From Opitutaceae bacterium (lineage in GTDB: Bacteria > Verrucomicrobiota > Verrucomicrobiia > Opitutales > Opitutaceae), in assembly GCA_005792355.1 (NCBI GenBank), contig SXSC01000386.1, forward strand, positions 1 to 32,103: a stretch of DNA of 32,103 nt, given 5' to 3'. Shown here one piece after another: positions 23,414-31,865 of the stretch. The stretch's first letter is position 1, and every line of letters begins with the position of its first letter. Both the position numbers and the translations under genes were made by a program. The notes under the pieces were generated by a model. It saw only the letters and a list, made by a program, of their open reading frames with translations, had not been told where the DNA came from and ran no database searches.

Positions 23414-23708
23414 TTGGGTGAGCGACGACGACACGGGAAAGACGTGGGCCGGCGTGGAGGGAAATTGGGCACACGGATCGGCCCCAGGCGAGGCAATATC
23501 ACGTAACAGCCAGCCGGAGTGCAGACGTCTTCGCGGACGTTCGACCGCCGCCAATCTGGCGGTCTTCCGGCCCCTCGACCGGGAGCACGGGCCGGCGACG
23601 CGATTGCCGGCGCAGGCAACGGGGGCGGGTCTTCGCGAAAAGTTCGTCGGTCCGCACAAGGGAAGAAGTCGCACGCCCGCGACCCCTGCCGCGGAAAACC
23701 GCCGCCGG

Positions 23709-25511
23709 CTACGCCTCCCACAACCGCTTCTGCAAGTCGACGAACCGGCCGACGATCGGGCCGTGGCTGACGTGGCGGCCGTTGGCGAGCCGCTGGCGGG
23801 CACCCACCCAGACGTCGCGAATCGCGCGCCGCTCGAGCGCAAAAACGATGTTCGCCAGCAGGGAGCCGGCATCCGCGCCCGCAATCGACGGATCGGCGAG
23901 ATTCACGGTGAAAAAATCCGCCGGCCGGCCCACCTCCAGCGCGCCGCCCGTGGATCCCAGGCTGCGCGCCCCCGTCACTGTCGCCGCGTGAAACACCGCG
24001 GTCGCAGCATCCGGGGCGATCGCGGCGCGCGTCCGGCCGGGCGCACGCAGCCGGTATTCCAAGAGCCGCGCCTCCGCGAGCAGATCGATCTGCGTGTTGG
24101 TGTCGCTCCCCAGCGCGAGGCCGGCCCCGGCGGCGAGGAGTTTCTCCGCCGGCGCGACGGCCAGCCCGGCACTCAACTCGCTCAGCGGACACACACAGAC
24201 TGCGGCGCGCGCGGCCCCGAGCAACTTCACCTCGTCGTCCGTCACGTGGATCGCGTCGACGACCGTGAAGCGCTTGTCGACCAGCCCATGCTCGGCGAGC
24301 AGCGCGATCGGCGTGCGCCCAAACTCCGCGAGACAGGCGGCGCTTTCGTCCGCCGTGGTTGCGCCGTGCGTGTGCAGCCGCATCCGCTGGGCCCGCGCAT
24401 AGGTCGCGATGGCTTTGAAGGCCTCAAGCGGCACCGCGGCCAGCGAATCGGGCGCCGCCCCCAGCCAGGCCTCGTCGGCCGGAAATTCTTTTTCCACGAC
24501 GAGGCGCAGGGCCTCGAGCTCGCGGACAAACTGCTCCGCCCCCGCCGTCCGGCTGCGGGCCGGCGCCGAACCGGCTTCAGCGCGAAAGCCCGCCCGCAAC
24601 TGCGCCACTTTGAGCAGCGCGATCCGGATGCCGACGTCGTGCGCCGCGCGGATGATTTCGCGGCTGAGAAAATTCGCGTCGGGCCACGGCGTACCATCGG
24701 GCTGGTGATGCAGATAATGGAACTCGCCGACGCACGTGACACCTGCGAGCAGCATCTCCAGGAACGCCATCCGCGCCACGTCGAACACCTCTTCCCCCGA
24801 CAGCCGCGCCACGACGCGGTGCTCGACGGCCGCCTGCGCCTCGCGCCCGGCCCCGGGCTCCCCGCGACCGCGTTGCTCGGTCCGCCCCCGGAGCACGCGC
24901 TGAAACGAATGGGAGTGCGTATTCACCAGCCCCGGCAGCACGGCCTGCCCCGCGAGCCGCCGCGCTGAGGTCAGGTCCGCCGGTTCGCGCGAGAAGCGCG
25001 TGATGCGCCCCAGGGCGTCGGCAAAGAACGCGACGCCCAACTCGAATTTTTCGCCGGTGTAAACGCAGTCGGGCAGCCAGCCGCCTTCGCGCGCGCCGTG
25101 CGGCACGCCGGATTCGACGACGGCGGCGGGCACCGGAACCGGCCGCGGGGCCGCAGTCGTGAAACCGGGCCGCCCTCCGCCACTATAATCGCGCGGATCT
25201 CGCTGGCCGCGGGAATCGCCGCCGCCCTGGCGTTGGCCGCGGGGATCGCCGCCACCTTGGCGCGGACCGCGGGAATCGCCGCCCTGGCGCGGGTCACGTT
25301 GATCCCCGCCCTGGCGCGGCCCGCGGAAATCACCGCCTTGGCGCTGGCCGCGTGGATCGCCACCTGACCGCGGACCACGTGGATCGCCACCTGACCGCGG
25401 ACCACGTTGATCGCCGCCCTGGCGCGGCCCGCGCTGATCACCCGGGCGGCGGGGATCAGGGTTTTGTCGCGGTGGATTCGGTCTCCGGTCATCTCGTGGT
25501 TGGTCGGTCAT
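23709..25511 (-). CDS. HutF-like amidohydrolase fused to an N-terminal Arg/Gly/Asp-rich repeat domain
   Basis: This 600-residue protein has two parts. Residues 1 to about 140 are disordered and built from repeats such as GDQRGPRQG, GDPRGPRSG and GDFRGPRQG. Residues of about 145-600 are an amidohydrolase of normal HutF length; HutF converts N-formimidoyl-L-glutamate to N-formylglutamate in histidine degradation. HutF features present: H199-S-H201-SFQ204, EFHYLHHQPDGTPW, and GSD with Asp470. In the block usually HIHIAEQ...CL this protein has HTHGATT...CL without a gap: the metal His382 is kept but the Glu and Gln are Thr385 and Thr386. In the block usually VHATHLTDDE it has VDAIHVTDDE (His to Asp419). 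The substrate may therefore differ. No other hut gene is near. The ATG at 25511 was chosen because the segment before it lacks repeats. Confidence 0.88.
   Translation of the reverse strand: MTDQPRDDRRPNPPRQNPDPRRPGDQRGPRQGGDQRGPRSGGDPRGPRSGGDPRGQRQGGDFRGPRQGGDQRDPRQGGDSRGPRQGGGDPRGQRQGGGDSRGQRDPRDYSGGGRPGFTTAAPRPVPVPAAVVESGVPHGAREGGWLPDCVYTGEKFELGVAFFADALGRITRFSREPADLTSARRLAGQAVLPGLVNTHSHSFQRVLRGRTEQRGRGEPGAGREAQAAVEHRVVARLSGEEVFDVARMAFLEMLLAGVTCVGEFHYLHHQPDGTPWPDANFLSREIIRAAHDVGIRIALLKVAQLRAGFRAEAGSAPARSRTAGAEQFVRELEALRLVVEKEFPADEAWLGAAPDSLAAVPLEAFKAIATYARAQRMRLHTHGATTADESAACLAEFGRTPIALLAEHGLVDKRFTVVDAIHVTDDEVKLLGAARAAVCVCPLSELSAGLAVAPAEKLLAAGAGLALGSDTNTQIDLLAEARLLEYRLRAPGRTRAAIAPDAATAVFHAATVTGARSLGSTGGALEVGRPADFFTVNLADPSIAGADAGSLLANIVFALERRAIRDVWVGARQRLANGRHVSHGPIVGRFVDLQKRLWEA
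25172..25442 (-). repeat. In-frame minisatellite encoding R-G-P/Q-R-x-G-G-D repeats
   Basis: About nine imperfect tandem units of 27-30 bp encode residues 24-114 of the HutF-like protein. Units vary around GDxRGPRxG, with x being Gln, Pro, Ser or Phe. All length changes are multiples of three, so the frame has been kept. Blocks such as CGCGGACCACG TGGATCGCCA recur nearly unchanged, which indicates recent duplication and possible length variation between strains. Confidence 0.85.
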
Positions 25512-25654
25512 GCGATGGGCGTAGAACGATTTCAATGATCCCGCCACGCGACGCAACCCGAGATCTCCGCTTCGCGCGCGGCCGGGCGGCACGCAACGAG
25601 CTTGTCGCGGCGCACGCCCGCCGTTCCACTCGGCATGCCCTCACCGGCACCCCC

Positions 25655-27187
25655 ATGAACGCACCCCTGATCCGCCGCCCGTTCTGGCACCGCGCCCTCC
25701 AGTGGCTGGGCCTCGCCTTCGGGCTGCTGCTCGCCGCGGCGGTGCTGCGTTCGTGGTACGCATTCCGCGATCGCCATCCCGGCTACCAACTGCGGATCGC
25801 CATCGACGATCAGCCATCGCGAACCAGCCCGCGCCCGCTCCGCGCCGGTTTCGCGCGCGAGAAGATCAATCCCACCCTCGGCGATTCCGCGCGCCCCGTG
25901 TGGCTCGCCGGCTTCAGCCAGCACCGGAGGGCCACCGCGATCCATGACGACCTCTGGGCGGTGGCGTGCGTGGTCGATGACGGCTACACCCGCGTCGGCG
26001 TGGTGGCGCTCGACGCGATCGGTTTCTTCCACGACGACGTCATCGCCGTGCGGGGCCGCCTCGGATCGGAACTCAAACTGGACTACACCATCGTGTGTGC
26101 GACGCACAACCACTCGACCCCGGACCTGATGGGTTTGTGGGGGCCGAATTTCCTGCAGACCGGCGTCGACGCGGACTATCGCGAGCTGGTGATCGCCGCC
26201 GCGGCCAAGGCGCTGACCGCCGCGGTGGCCGCCCTCGCGCCAGCGAGGGTGGCGTTCCACGAAATCGTGGTGCCGCCCGCCGGCCTCGTCGCCGACACGC
26301 GCAAACCGATCGTCTTCGATCCGGACGTGCGCGTGATGCATTTCACCAAGCCCGACAACTCCGCGACCATCGGCACTCTGGTGACCTGGGGCAACCACCC
26401 GGAGACGCCGTGGTCGAAAAACACCGAGATCACCGCGGACTTTTGCGGGGCCTTGCGGGAGGCGCTTGAACACGGCGTCAAGCACGACGGCCAGGTGCTC
26501 GCGCCCGGCCTCGGGGGGATTCACTGCTACGTCAATGGCGCGGTGGGCGGCCTGATGACCACGCATCCGAGTGTAACGGTGCACGACCCGTTTCTCGGAC
26601 GCGACTTCAAGGAACCCAGTCACGACAAGAGCCGCGCCGTGGGCCGGCAGCTGGCCGCCCGGATTCTGCCGCGCCTGCGTGAGCCCGCGCCGGCCGGCAC
26701 GACGCACGCTCCGCTGGCCGTGCAGGCGCGCACCATCGAGCTGCCGCTGGACAACGCCCTCTTTCTCCTGGCGCCGGTGCTGGGCCTGCTCGACCGCGGC
26801 CATTCCCGCTGGATGCACATGCGCAGCGAGGTCGCCGTGCTGCGTTTCGGCGACGCCAGTATCGCCTGCGTGCCGGGTGAGATTTATCCGGAAATCGTGA
26901 ACGGCGGGGTCGAGCGCGCCCCGGGCGGCGATTTCGGCGTCGAGCCGGTCGAAGTGCCGCCGATCCGGGCGATCCTGCCGGGCCGGGTGAAGTTTGTCTT
27001 CGGCCTCGCGAATGACGAAATCGGATACATCATTCCCCGGAGCGAATGGGATCGGGCGCCACCCTATCTCTACGGATCCCCCAAAAGCGTCTACGGCGAA
27101 ACGAACTCGCTCGGCCCGGACACCGCGCCGGCCCTGCACGCCGCGATTCAGGGATTGAGCCGGGAACTGACCGCCGGGCGACGCTGA
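25655..27187 (+). CDS. Membrane-anchored neutral/alkaline ceramidase-family protein
   Basis: This 510-residue protein is anchored by a helix at about residues 12-32 (WHRALQWLGLAFGLLLAAAV onward), with the catalytic domain outside the cytoplasm. Family features: AGFAREKINPTLG (64-76), GFSQHRRATAIHDDLWAVAC, the metal-binding CATHNHSTPDLMG (148-160), TWGNHPETPW, VNGAVGGLMT, CVPGEIYPEI and GLANDEIGYIIPRSEW. Neutral ceramidases hydrolyse the amide bond of ceramide with zinc; bacterial relatives vary and the substrate may be another amide. It is longer than the deleted relative at 14120-14567 and not closely similar to it. The start follows CACCCCC. Divergent from the HutF-like gene across 143 bp; a repeat copy starts 15 bp after its stop. 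Confidence 0.85.
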   Translation: MNAPLIRRPFWHRALQWLGLAFGLLLAAAVLRSWYAFRDRHPGYQLRIAIDDQPSRTSPRPLRAGFAREKINPTLGDSARPVWLAGFSQHRRATAIHDDLWAVACVVDDGYTRVGVVALDAIGFFHDDVIAVRGRLGSELKLDYTIVCATHNHSTPDLMGLWGPNFLQTGVDADYRELVIAAAAKALTAAVAALAPARVAFHEIVVPPAGLVADTRKPIVFDPDVRVMHFTKPDNSATIGTLVTWGNHPETPWSKNTEITADFCGALREALEHGVKHDGQVLAPGLGGIHCYVNGAVGGLMTTHPSVTVHDPFLGRDFKEPSHDKSRAVGRQLAARILPRLREPAPAGTTHAPLAVQARTIELPLDNALFLLAPVLGLLDRGHSRWMHMRSEVAVLRFGDASIACVPGEIYPEIVNGGVERAPGGDFGVEPVEVPPIRAILPGRVKFVFGLANDEIGYIIPRSEWDRAPPYLYGSPKSVYGETNSLGPDTAPALHAAIQGLSRELTAGRR

Positions 27188-27201
27188 GCCAGACGACTCA
27201 C

Positions 27202-27327
27202 TCCGAGGCGGAGCCCGTTGTCCCCCACGGGCTGAACTGAGAGCGTACCTTCCAAAACCCGATGAGGACATCGGGTTCCACCTTCCAGTGTTTTCATTTT
27301 CGGAGAGAGCATGCACTCCGACTGAAT
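27202..27327 (-). repeat. 126-bp dispersed palindromic repeat, copy B (inverted relative to copy A)
   Basis: The reverse complement aligns to 14793-14918 over its whole length without gaps. It contains a perfect hairpin, AACCCGATG (27256-27264) / CATCGGGTT (27269-27277) around AGGA, and a second stem from GAGCCCGT and ACGGGCT at 27211-27233. In copy A the first stem is imperfect, and in copy B the second is, so each copy preserves one stem better. It begins 15 bp after the ceramidase-like gene. It is non-coding. Confidence 0.75.
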
Positions 27328-27383
27328 CGACCCTGCCGAGGCATTGGACGGGACCGCCCCCATCCGTCCCCCCGCCGAATTGT

Positions 27384-27412
27384 AAACATGTAACGTAATA
27401 CGTTACATGTTT
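27384..27412. promoter_or_regulatory. Perfect 29-bp palindrome (operator or terminator)
   Basis: AAACATGTAACGTA and TACGTTACATGTTT are exact reverse complements flanking a single central A. The element is AT-rich within GC-rich DNA. TGTAACG/CGTTACA half-sites look like a binding site for a dimeric repressor. It lies between the 3' ends of two convergent genes, 197 bp after the ceramidase-like stop and 67 bp beyond the adenine deaminase stop. No regulator or divergent promoter is adjacent. As RNA it would form a 13-bp stem followed by UUU on either strand, so a bidirectional terminator is an equally good reading. Confidence 0.6.
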
Positions 27413-27478
27413 GCCTTGCCCGCCAGGGAGGAGAACGCGCGGCGCCAACCGCGAGCTGCGCACCGCGTGAGACCGGCA

Positions 27479-29152
27479 CTACGGCTCCGCCAATGGCACC
27501 AAACCCCATTGCGCGGCGGAGAACAAACCGCGATCGCTCAGCTTCAGGTCGGGGATGACGAGCAGGGCCATGAACGACAAGGTCATGAAGGGTGCGTCGA
27601 GCTTCGAGCCGAGTCGCTTCGCCTGGCGGTCGATCTCCGAGTAGCGCCGCGCGACCGTCCGGCCATCGAGCTTCGACATCAAACCGGCAATCGGCAGCGG
27701 CAGCACCGCCCGCCGGCCCCGGCCCACGACACTGAGCCCGCCGCGATGCGCGATCACGAGATTCACCGCCGCAGCCAGCGCCACATCATCCACGCCCACC
27801 GCGACGATGTTGTGCGAATCATGCGCGACGGACGACGCGATCGCCCCGGCCTTGAGACCAAAACCGCGGATGAAGCCCACCGCGATCGGCGCGCGCCGGG
27901 CGTAGCGGTTCACGACGGCAATTTTCAGCAGGTCGCGGGCGGGATCCGCCACGACGCAGCCACCGGCGATGGCCGCCGCTTCGCGCAGATGCCGGGTGAT
28001 GAGCTGGCCGCCGATCGCCTCGATGACACTCAGTCGCGGCGGCGCGGCGGCGGGGCGCAGCGCCGCCGGGCCCGGGAGGGTGACCGCAAACTCCGCCGCC
28101 TTCCTCGCGGTCGCCTTGAATTGGTTGGGCGAAGCTGAACGCAGCCGCGGCAGCCGGCTGCGGCCATTCGCCGCGACCAGGTCTCCGCACAGATAAGTCC
28201 GCTGCACGCGGAAACTCCGCCAGTGGTCGACGAGCACAAAATCGGCCGGGTCGCCTTCGCGCAGCAGTCCGACGCTAAGCCCGTAATGCTCGACTGGATT
28301 CACCGACGCGACGCGCAAGATGTCGAAGCGATCCGCCCCGGTCGCCAGCGCGCGCCGGATGTGGCGGTCGATATGGCCGCCCAGCAAGAGATCCGGATGC
28401 AGGTCGTCGCAGCAGAACATGACACGGTCGGGATGCGATTTCAGCAACGGCGCGAGGGCGGCGAAGTTTCGCGCGGCCGAGCCTTCGCGGATCAGGATTT
28501 TCATGCCCGCCGCCAGTTTGTCCTGGGCCTCAGCGAGGGTGAAACACTCGTGGTCGGTCGTAATCCCGGCGGCCGCGTAGTGCGCGGCCTGTGCTCCGCG
28601 CAGCCCCGGGGCGTGGCCGTCGACCGGCTTGCCGTTCGCCCGGGCCGCCGCGATCATCGCCCGCAGCGAGGGATCGCGCGCGAGCACGCCGGGAAAATTC
28701 ATCACCTCGCTGAGGTAGCGAATCTCCGGGCGGGCGAGCAGCCGGGCGACGGTCGGCGCGTCGAGCCGCGCGCCCGCGGTTTCGAAGGCGGTCGCGGGCA
28801 CGCAGGACGGGGCGCCAAAGTTGAACTGCAGCGGCGTGCGCCGGCCGTCGCGAATCATGTAGTTCACCCCGGACACCCCGAGCACGTTCGCGATCTCGTG
28901 CGGATCGGAGACCGTGGCAACCGTGCCGTGGAGGACCGCCAGCCGCGCAAACTCGGCCGGCGGCAGGAGCGAGCTCTCGATGTGGATATGCGCATCGACG
29001 AAGCCCGGCAGGATCAGTGGTCCGCCCTTCCCGGCCGGGTCGCTCACGATTCGCGTGATCCGGCCGGCGCGCCACTCGACGCGGCCCGCGAACACGCGGC
29101 GCGCGTGGAGGTCGACGATCTGCCCGACAAGTTTGTGTGTTCTCCCGGTCAT
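27479..29152 (-). CDS. ade: Adenine deaminase
   Basis: This 557-residue amidohydrolase deaminates adenine to hypoxanthine in purine salvage or catabolism. LPGFVDAHIHIESS (48-61) holds the HxH metal ligands. VATVSDPHEIANVLGV, VMNFPGVL, DGHAPGL, GITTDHECFTLAEAQDKLAA and RVASVNPVEHYGL are all typical of Ade/AdeC. The C-terminal domain has the FIRGFGLKAGAIASSVAHD-SHN motif and closes with LSFMALLVIPDLKLSDRGLF. Length and motif order are complete, so it should be active with Mn/Fe. A weak GGTGG lies upstream of the ATG. It is transcribed in the same direction as the unknown gene upstream, 142 bp away with hairpins between, so probably separately. Confidence 0.95.
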   Translation of the reverse strand: MTGRTHKLVGQIVDLHARRVFAGRVEWRAGRITRIVSDPAGKGGPLILPGFVDAHIHIESSLLPPAEFARLAVLHGTVATVSDPHEIANVLGVSGVNYMIRDGRRTPLQFNFGAPSCVPATAFETAGARLDAPTVARLLARPEIRYLSEVMNFPGVLARDPSLRAMIAAARANGKPVDGHAPGLRGAQAAHYAAAGITTDHECFTLAEAQDKLAAGMKILIREGSAARNFAALAPLLKSHPDRVMFCCDDLHPDLLLGGHIDRHIRRALATGADRFDILRVASVNPVEHYGLSVGLLREGDPADFVLVDHWRSFRVQRTYLCGDLVAANGRSRLPRLRSASPNQFKATARKAAEFAVTLPGPAALRPAAAPPRLSVIEAIGGQLITRHLREAAAIAGGCVVADPARDLLKIAVVNRYARRAPIAVGFIRGFGLKAGAIASSVAHDSHNIVAVGVDDVALAAAVNLVIAHRGGLSVVGRGRRAVLPLPIAGLMSKLDGRTVARRYSEIDRQAKRLGSKLDAPFMTLSFMALLVIPDLKLSDRGLFSAAQWGLVPLAEP

Positions 29153-29203
29153 GAATCCACCGTGTCACGGTGCGACCGCGTGGGCAATGCCGCGCTGGGT
29201 CGC

Positions 29204-29240
29204 GGCGGAGCCGCCCTCGCGAGGCCACACCCGGCCTCGC
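29204..29240 (-). terminator. GC hairpins downstream of the Trp-rich gene
   Basis: GGCGGAGCCGCC (29204-29215), then GCGAGGCC (29219-29226) and GGCCTCGC (29233-29240) around a 6-nt loop, form two adjacent stems. They lie 55 bp beyond the minus-strand stop at 29295 and before the ade start. There is no T-run. The 12-mer GGCGGAGCCGCC also occurs at 20604-20615 (inside the kinase gene end) and 31753-31764. Confidence 0.35.
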
Positions 29241-29294
29241 CCCCAAGGCCCCGGGCGGGTGGAGAAGGGCCGCGTGATTCCCGCCGGGCTCTGA

Positions 29295-30173
29295 TCACAT
29301 CGGAAACTCCGGCACGAAGCCGTGCAACAGGTCGCGGGCTCTCTTGCCGACGTACGCTTCGAAACCGAGGAGAAACGCCTCGCAGTCCTGATGGTAATAG
29401 CCCGGGCGGAGGTGCACCGGAAACCCGTCGATCACCATCTGTTTTTGCGCCAGGAGCGACAGGGAATCCCCCGTGAGCGCGCCGGCGCGGCCGAACGGAT
29501 TGGTCCAGAACCAGAGCCATTCGAAGGCGCCGAGATCGCGGGCGCGCTGCGCCAACGGCCACTTCGGATCGTTCGCCCGAAACCAGTATTCCGCCGCCTC
29601 CTGGCGGAGGTTCGGGACCCAGCGATGGTCGAAGTGCTCGATCAAATGGACGTCGGTGCACAGCTGGATGCGGCGAACGTAGAATGCCCCCTCGGGCCGG
29701 GCGCGGAACCGCGGAAAATGCTGGTGCGCCCAGGTCGGCATCACGGGAAAAAACTCGTGCGGGCCCAGCGGCAGAAACGGGTACGGCTTGATCGCCGGAT
29801 CCCAGACGCGGGTCTGGTTCGCAGGTGTCCGGGTGGCGAGGCACCACTGAAAAAAACGCTTCGTGCGCGGCAGTTCCCGAATGGCGAAACTGTAGCAATG
29901 GCCGTCGGTGGCGCCGGTAAAGCGCTCGCGCCAGAGTTCGCGCGCACCGGCGACAACCTGGGTGGCAAAAAAGGTGCGGTACTTCTGGGCGAGAGCGAGG
30001 CGGCGCTGGAAGATCTGAAACGCCAGCACCTGGAAGTGGGCCGGCGTAGCGGCGTCCTTTTTCGCCGAGGTGGCGTCGATCCACGCGCCAAACTCGATTT
30101 GGAATTCCCGCCCCATGTCATCGTAGGGCTCTTCCGCCACGATGGTGCCGAAGGTTCGCGGGAGTCCAGTCAT
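29295..30173 (-). CDS. Unrecognised Trp/Phe/His-rich 292-residue protein
   Basis: I do not recognise this protein. From the ATG at 30171-30173 it has no signal peptide or membrane helix. It is unusually rich in aromatic residues, with at least ten Trp (for example EWLWFWTNPFGR near 230, FFQWCLATRT near 112). Notable segments: EEPYDDMGREFQIEFGAWID near the start, ATDGHCYSFAIRELPRTKRF, DVHLIEHFDHRW, and PGYYHQDCEAFLLGFEAYVG near the C-terminus. Scattered His, Asp and Glu could bind a metal, but that is speculation. The frame is open upstream to 30626 across the divergent serine-hydrolase gene; that part has no protein character. It is divergent from the serine hydrolase gene across 93 bp. Confidence 0.75.
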   Translation of the reverse strand: MTGLPRTFGTIVAEEPYDDMGREFQIEFGAWIDATSAKKDAATPAHFQVLAFQIFQRRLALAQKYRTFFATQVVAGARELWRERFTGATDGHCYSFAIRELPRTKRFFQWCLATRTPANQTRVWDPAIKPYPFLPLGPHEFFPVMPTWAHQHFPRFRARPEGAFYVRRIQLCTDVHLIEHFDHRWVPNLRQEAAEYWFRANDPKWPLAQRARDLGAFEWLWFWTNPFGRAGALTGDSLSLLAQKQMVIDGFPVHLRPGYYHQDCEAFLLGFEAYVGKRARDLLHGFVPEFPM

Positions 30174-30266
30174 TGTGCCCGGATACTGGGGCGTTCCGCC
30201 GGAGCGTGTCGATCTCGCTCGTTGACGACGGGCCGGCCGGCGGACTGTGTCTTCGCACCCCACATT

Positions 30267-31753
30267 ATGATCAACCAACGCCTCCCGATTATCCTCCTGG
30301 CCGGAGCGTCGATCTTCTCCGGCGCCTGCGCTCAAACCGCGGCGCCACGCACCGCGCCGATCGAGCGGGCGAAAGCCCTCGAACTCAACACGCCTTACGT
30401 GCCGCCGCCGGGCGATCCGCTCGAGCATCACGCCGCCGGGCTGGCGAAGGTCATCTGCTCGGCCGTGTTCATCACCGGGCTCGACCCGGATTTCGCGGCG
30501 GAAAACGTCGGCTACTTCACCGCCCCCTATTCCGAACGCGCCAAGCTCGGGAAACCCGTGATCGATCGCGCCAACCGCGCCGTGCACGTGACGCTGCCCA
30601 ACGGCGTCAGACGCACCGCCGTCCATCTGGGCTCACAGGGGTGCGTGACGCTCCCGCGTGGCACCGACAAGGTCGCGTTCACTCCCGTCACGATCAAAAG
30701 CACGCTGCCAGATCCGGCCCGCCAACCGTGGCCGATGGGAGACGTTTTGCCCGACACTCCGCTGCCGGCGGCCATCAACGCGGAAAAACTAAAACAGGCG
30801 ATCGCCGCGGCCTTTGAGCCGGCGACCGGACTGACGGCCGCCTACGTCGTGACATGGCAAGGGCGGCTGATCGGCGAGCGCTATGGCGATGGCATCACGG
30901 CGCGCACTCCGCTGGAGAGCTGGTCGATGGGCAAGAGCGTCACGGCCACGCTGATGGGCATCCTCATCCGGCAGGGGTTTACGATTTGTGGCAGCCGGCG
31001 CCGATTCCCGAATGGCAGGGCCCCGGCGACGCGCGCGCCAGGATTCGCATCGCGGACATCATGCGCATGTCCAGCGGAATCAGAATCCGTGCGCCACAGG
31101 ATCCTGGATACGACCCGACCGGTCCGTATCCCGACCATCTTTACCTCTACACGGGCGGGGTGGATTCATTTCACTATGCCGCGACGCGGCCGCCGCAGTG
31201 GCCGCCCAACACGGTCGGGCGTTATCGCAACACCGATCCCGTGCTCATCAACTATCTGGTGCGGCTCGGCGTGGAAAAACGCCGGCAGGAGTACCTGTCC
31301 TTCCCGCAGCGGGCGCTCTTCGATCAGATCGGCGTCCGGACGATGGTGCTGGAGACGGATCCATTCGGAAATTTCCTGACGCAAGGTTATGAGTTCGCGT
31401 CGGGCCGGGACTGGGCGCGGCTGGGCAATCTGTATTTGCAGGACGGTGTGTGGAACGGAGCGCGCATCCTGCCGGAGGGTTTTGTGAAATTCGTGAGCAC
31501 GCTGGCGCCGGCCTGGGAGGCGGACCAGCGGCCGATCTACGGCGGGTTCTTCTGGCTGAATGGCGACGGAGCCTATCCCGTGCCGAAAGAGGTCTTCTTC
31601 ATGGCCGGCGCCGGCGGCCAGGCGACGATGATCATCCCCTCGCACGATCTCGTCGTGGTGCGGATCGGACATTACAAGGGCAGCACACCGGGGACCGCGG
31701 CGTTCAAGCGATCGCTCGCGCTCCTGCTGGAGGCGGTGCCGCCACGCAGATAG
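30267..31753 (+). pseudogene. Serine hydrolase (beta-lactamase/class C-like) with a one-base frameshift
   Basis: The intact form would be about 495 residues. The N-terminus has a signal peptide (MINQRLPIILLAGASIFSGA, then Cys, possibly a weak lipobox). The first frame runs through ESWSMGKSVTATLMGILIRQ, containing the S-x-x-K nucleophile motif. After GGGG at 30974-30977 family text continues only in another frame: YDLWQPAPIPEW, RIADIMRMSSGI, GRYRNTDPVLINYLV (the Y-x-N motif), GYEFASGRDWARLGNLYLQD and a normal C-terminus to TAG 31751-31753. One extra G in the G-run (CAGGGGGTTTAC) would restore one continuous protein. The rest is undamaged, so this is a recent mutation, a homopolymer sequencing error, or slippage-controlled expression. 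The family includes esterases and D-amino-acid amidases as well as beta-lactamases. Confidence 0.88.
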
Positions 31754-31776
31754 GCGGAGCCGCCGGATTCAGGGTA

Positions 31777-31830
31777 GGAAAATTTTGTTGGTAGGAAGAT
31801 TTTCCAAGCCGCAGAAACCCGATTTCTGCG
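31777..31830 (+). repeat. Dispersed repeat: 30-bp conserved box plus hairpin (copy 2)
   Basis: GGAAAATTTTGTTGGTAGGA, then AGATTTTCC (31777-31805), matches 14571-14601. A hairpin follows: CGCAGAAA (31810-31817) and TTTCTGCG (31823-31830) around CCCGA. As in copy 1, the box comes shortly after a stop codon (24 bp) of a damaged gene and the hairpin sequence itself is not conserved. GGCGGAGCCGCC (31753-31764) lies between. Confidence 0.65.
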
Positions 31831-31865
31831 CCAGGTTGCGGAAGCCGGGCTAAATACCGCACTTG

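Noticed and set aside
25160..25450. CRISPR array
   Set aside because: The periodic 27-30 bp units are contiguous, imperfect, in frame and coding; there are no spacers and no cas genes.
27407..29476. Long plus-strand frames opposite adenine deaminase
   Set aside because: They are antisense shadows of a clearly recognised enzyme gene.
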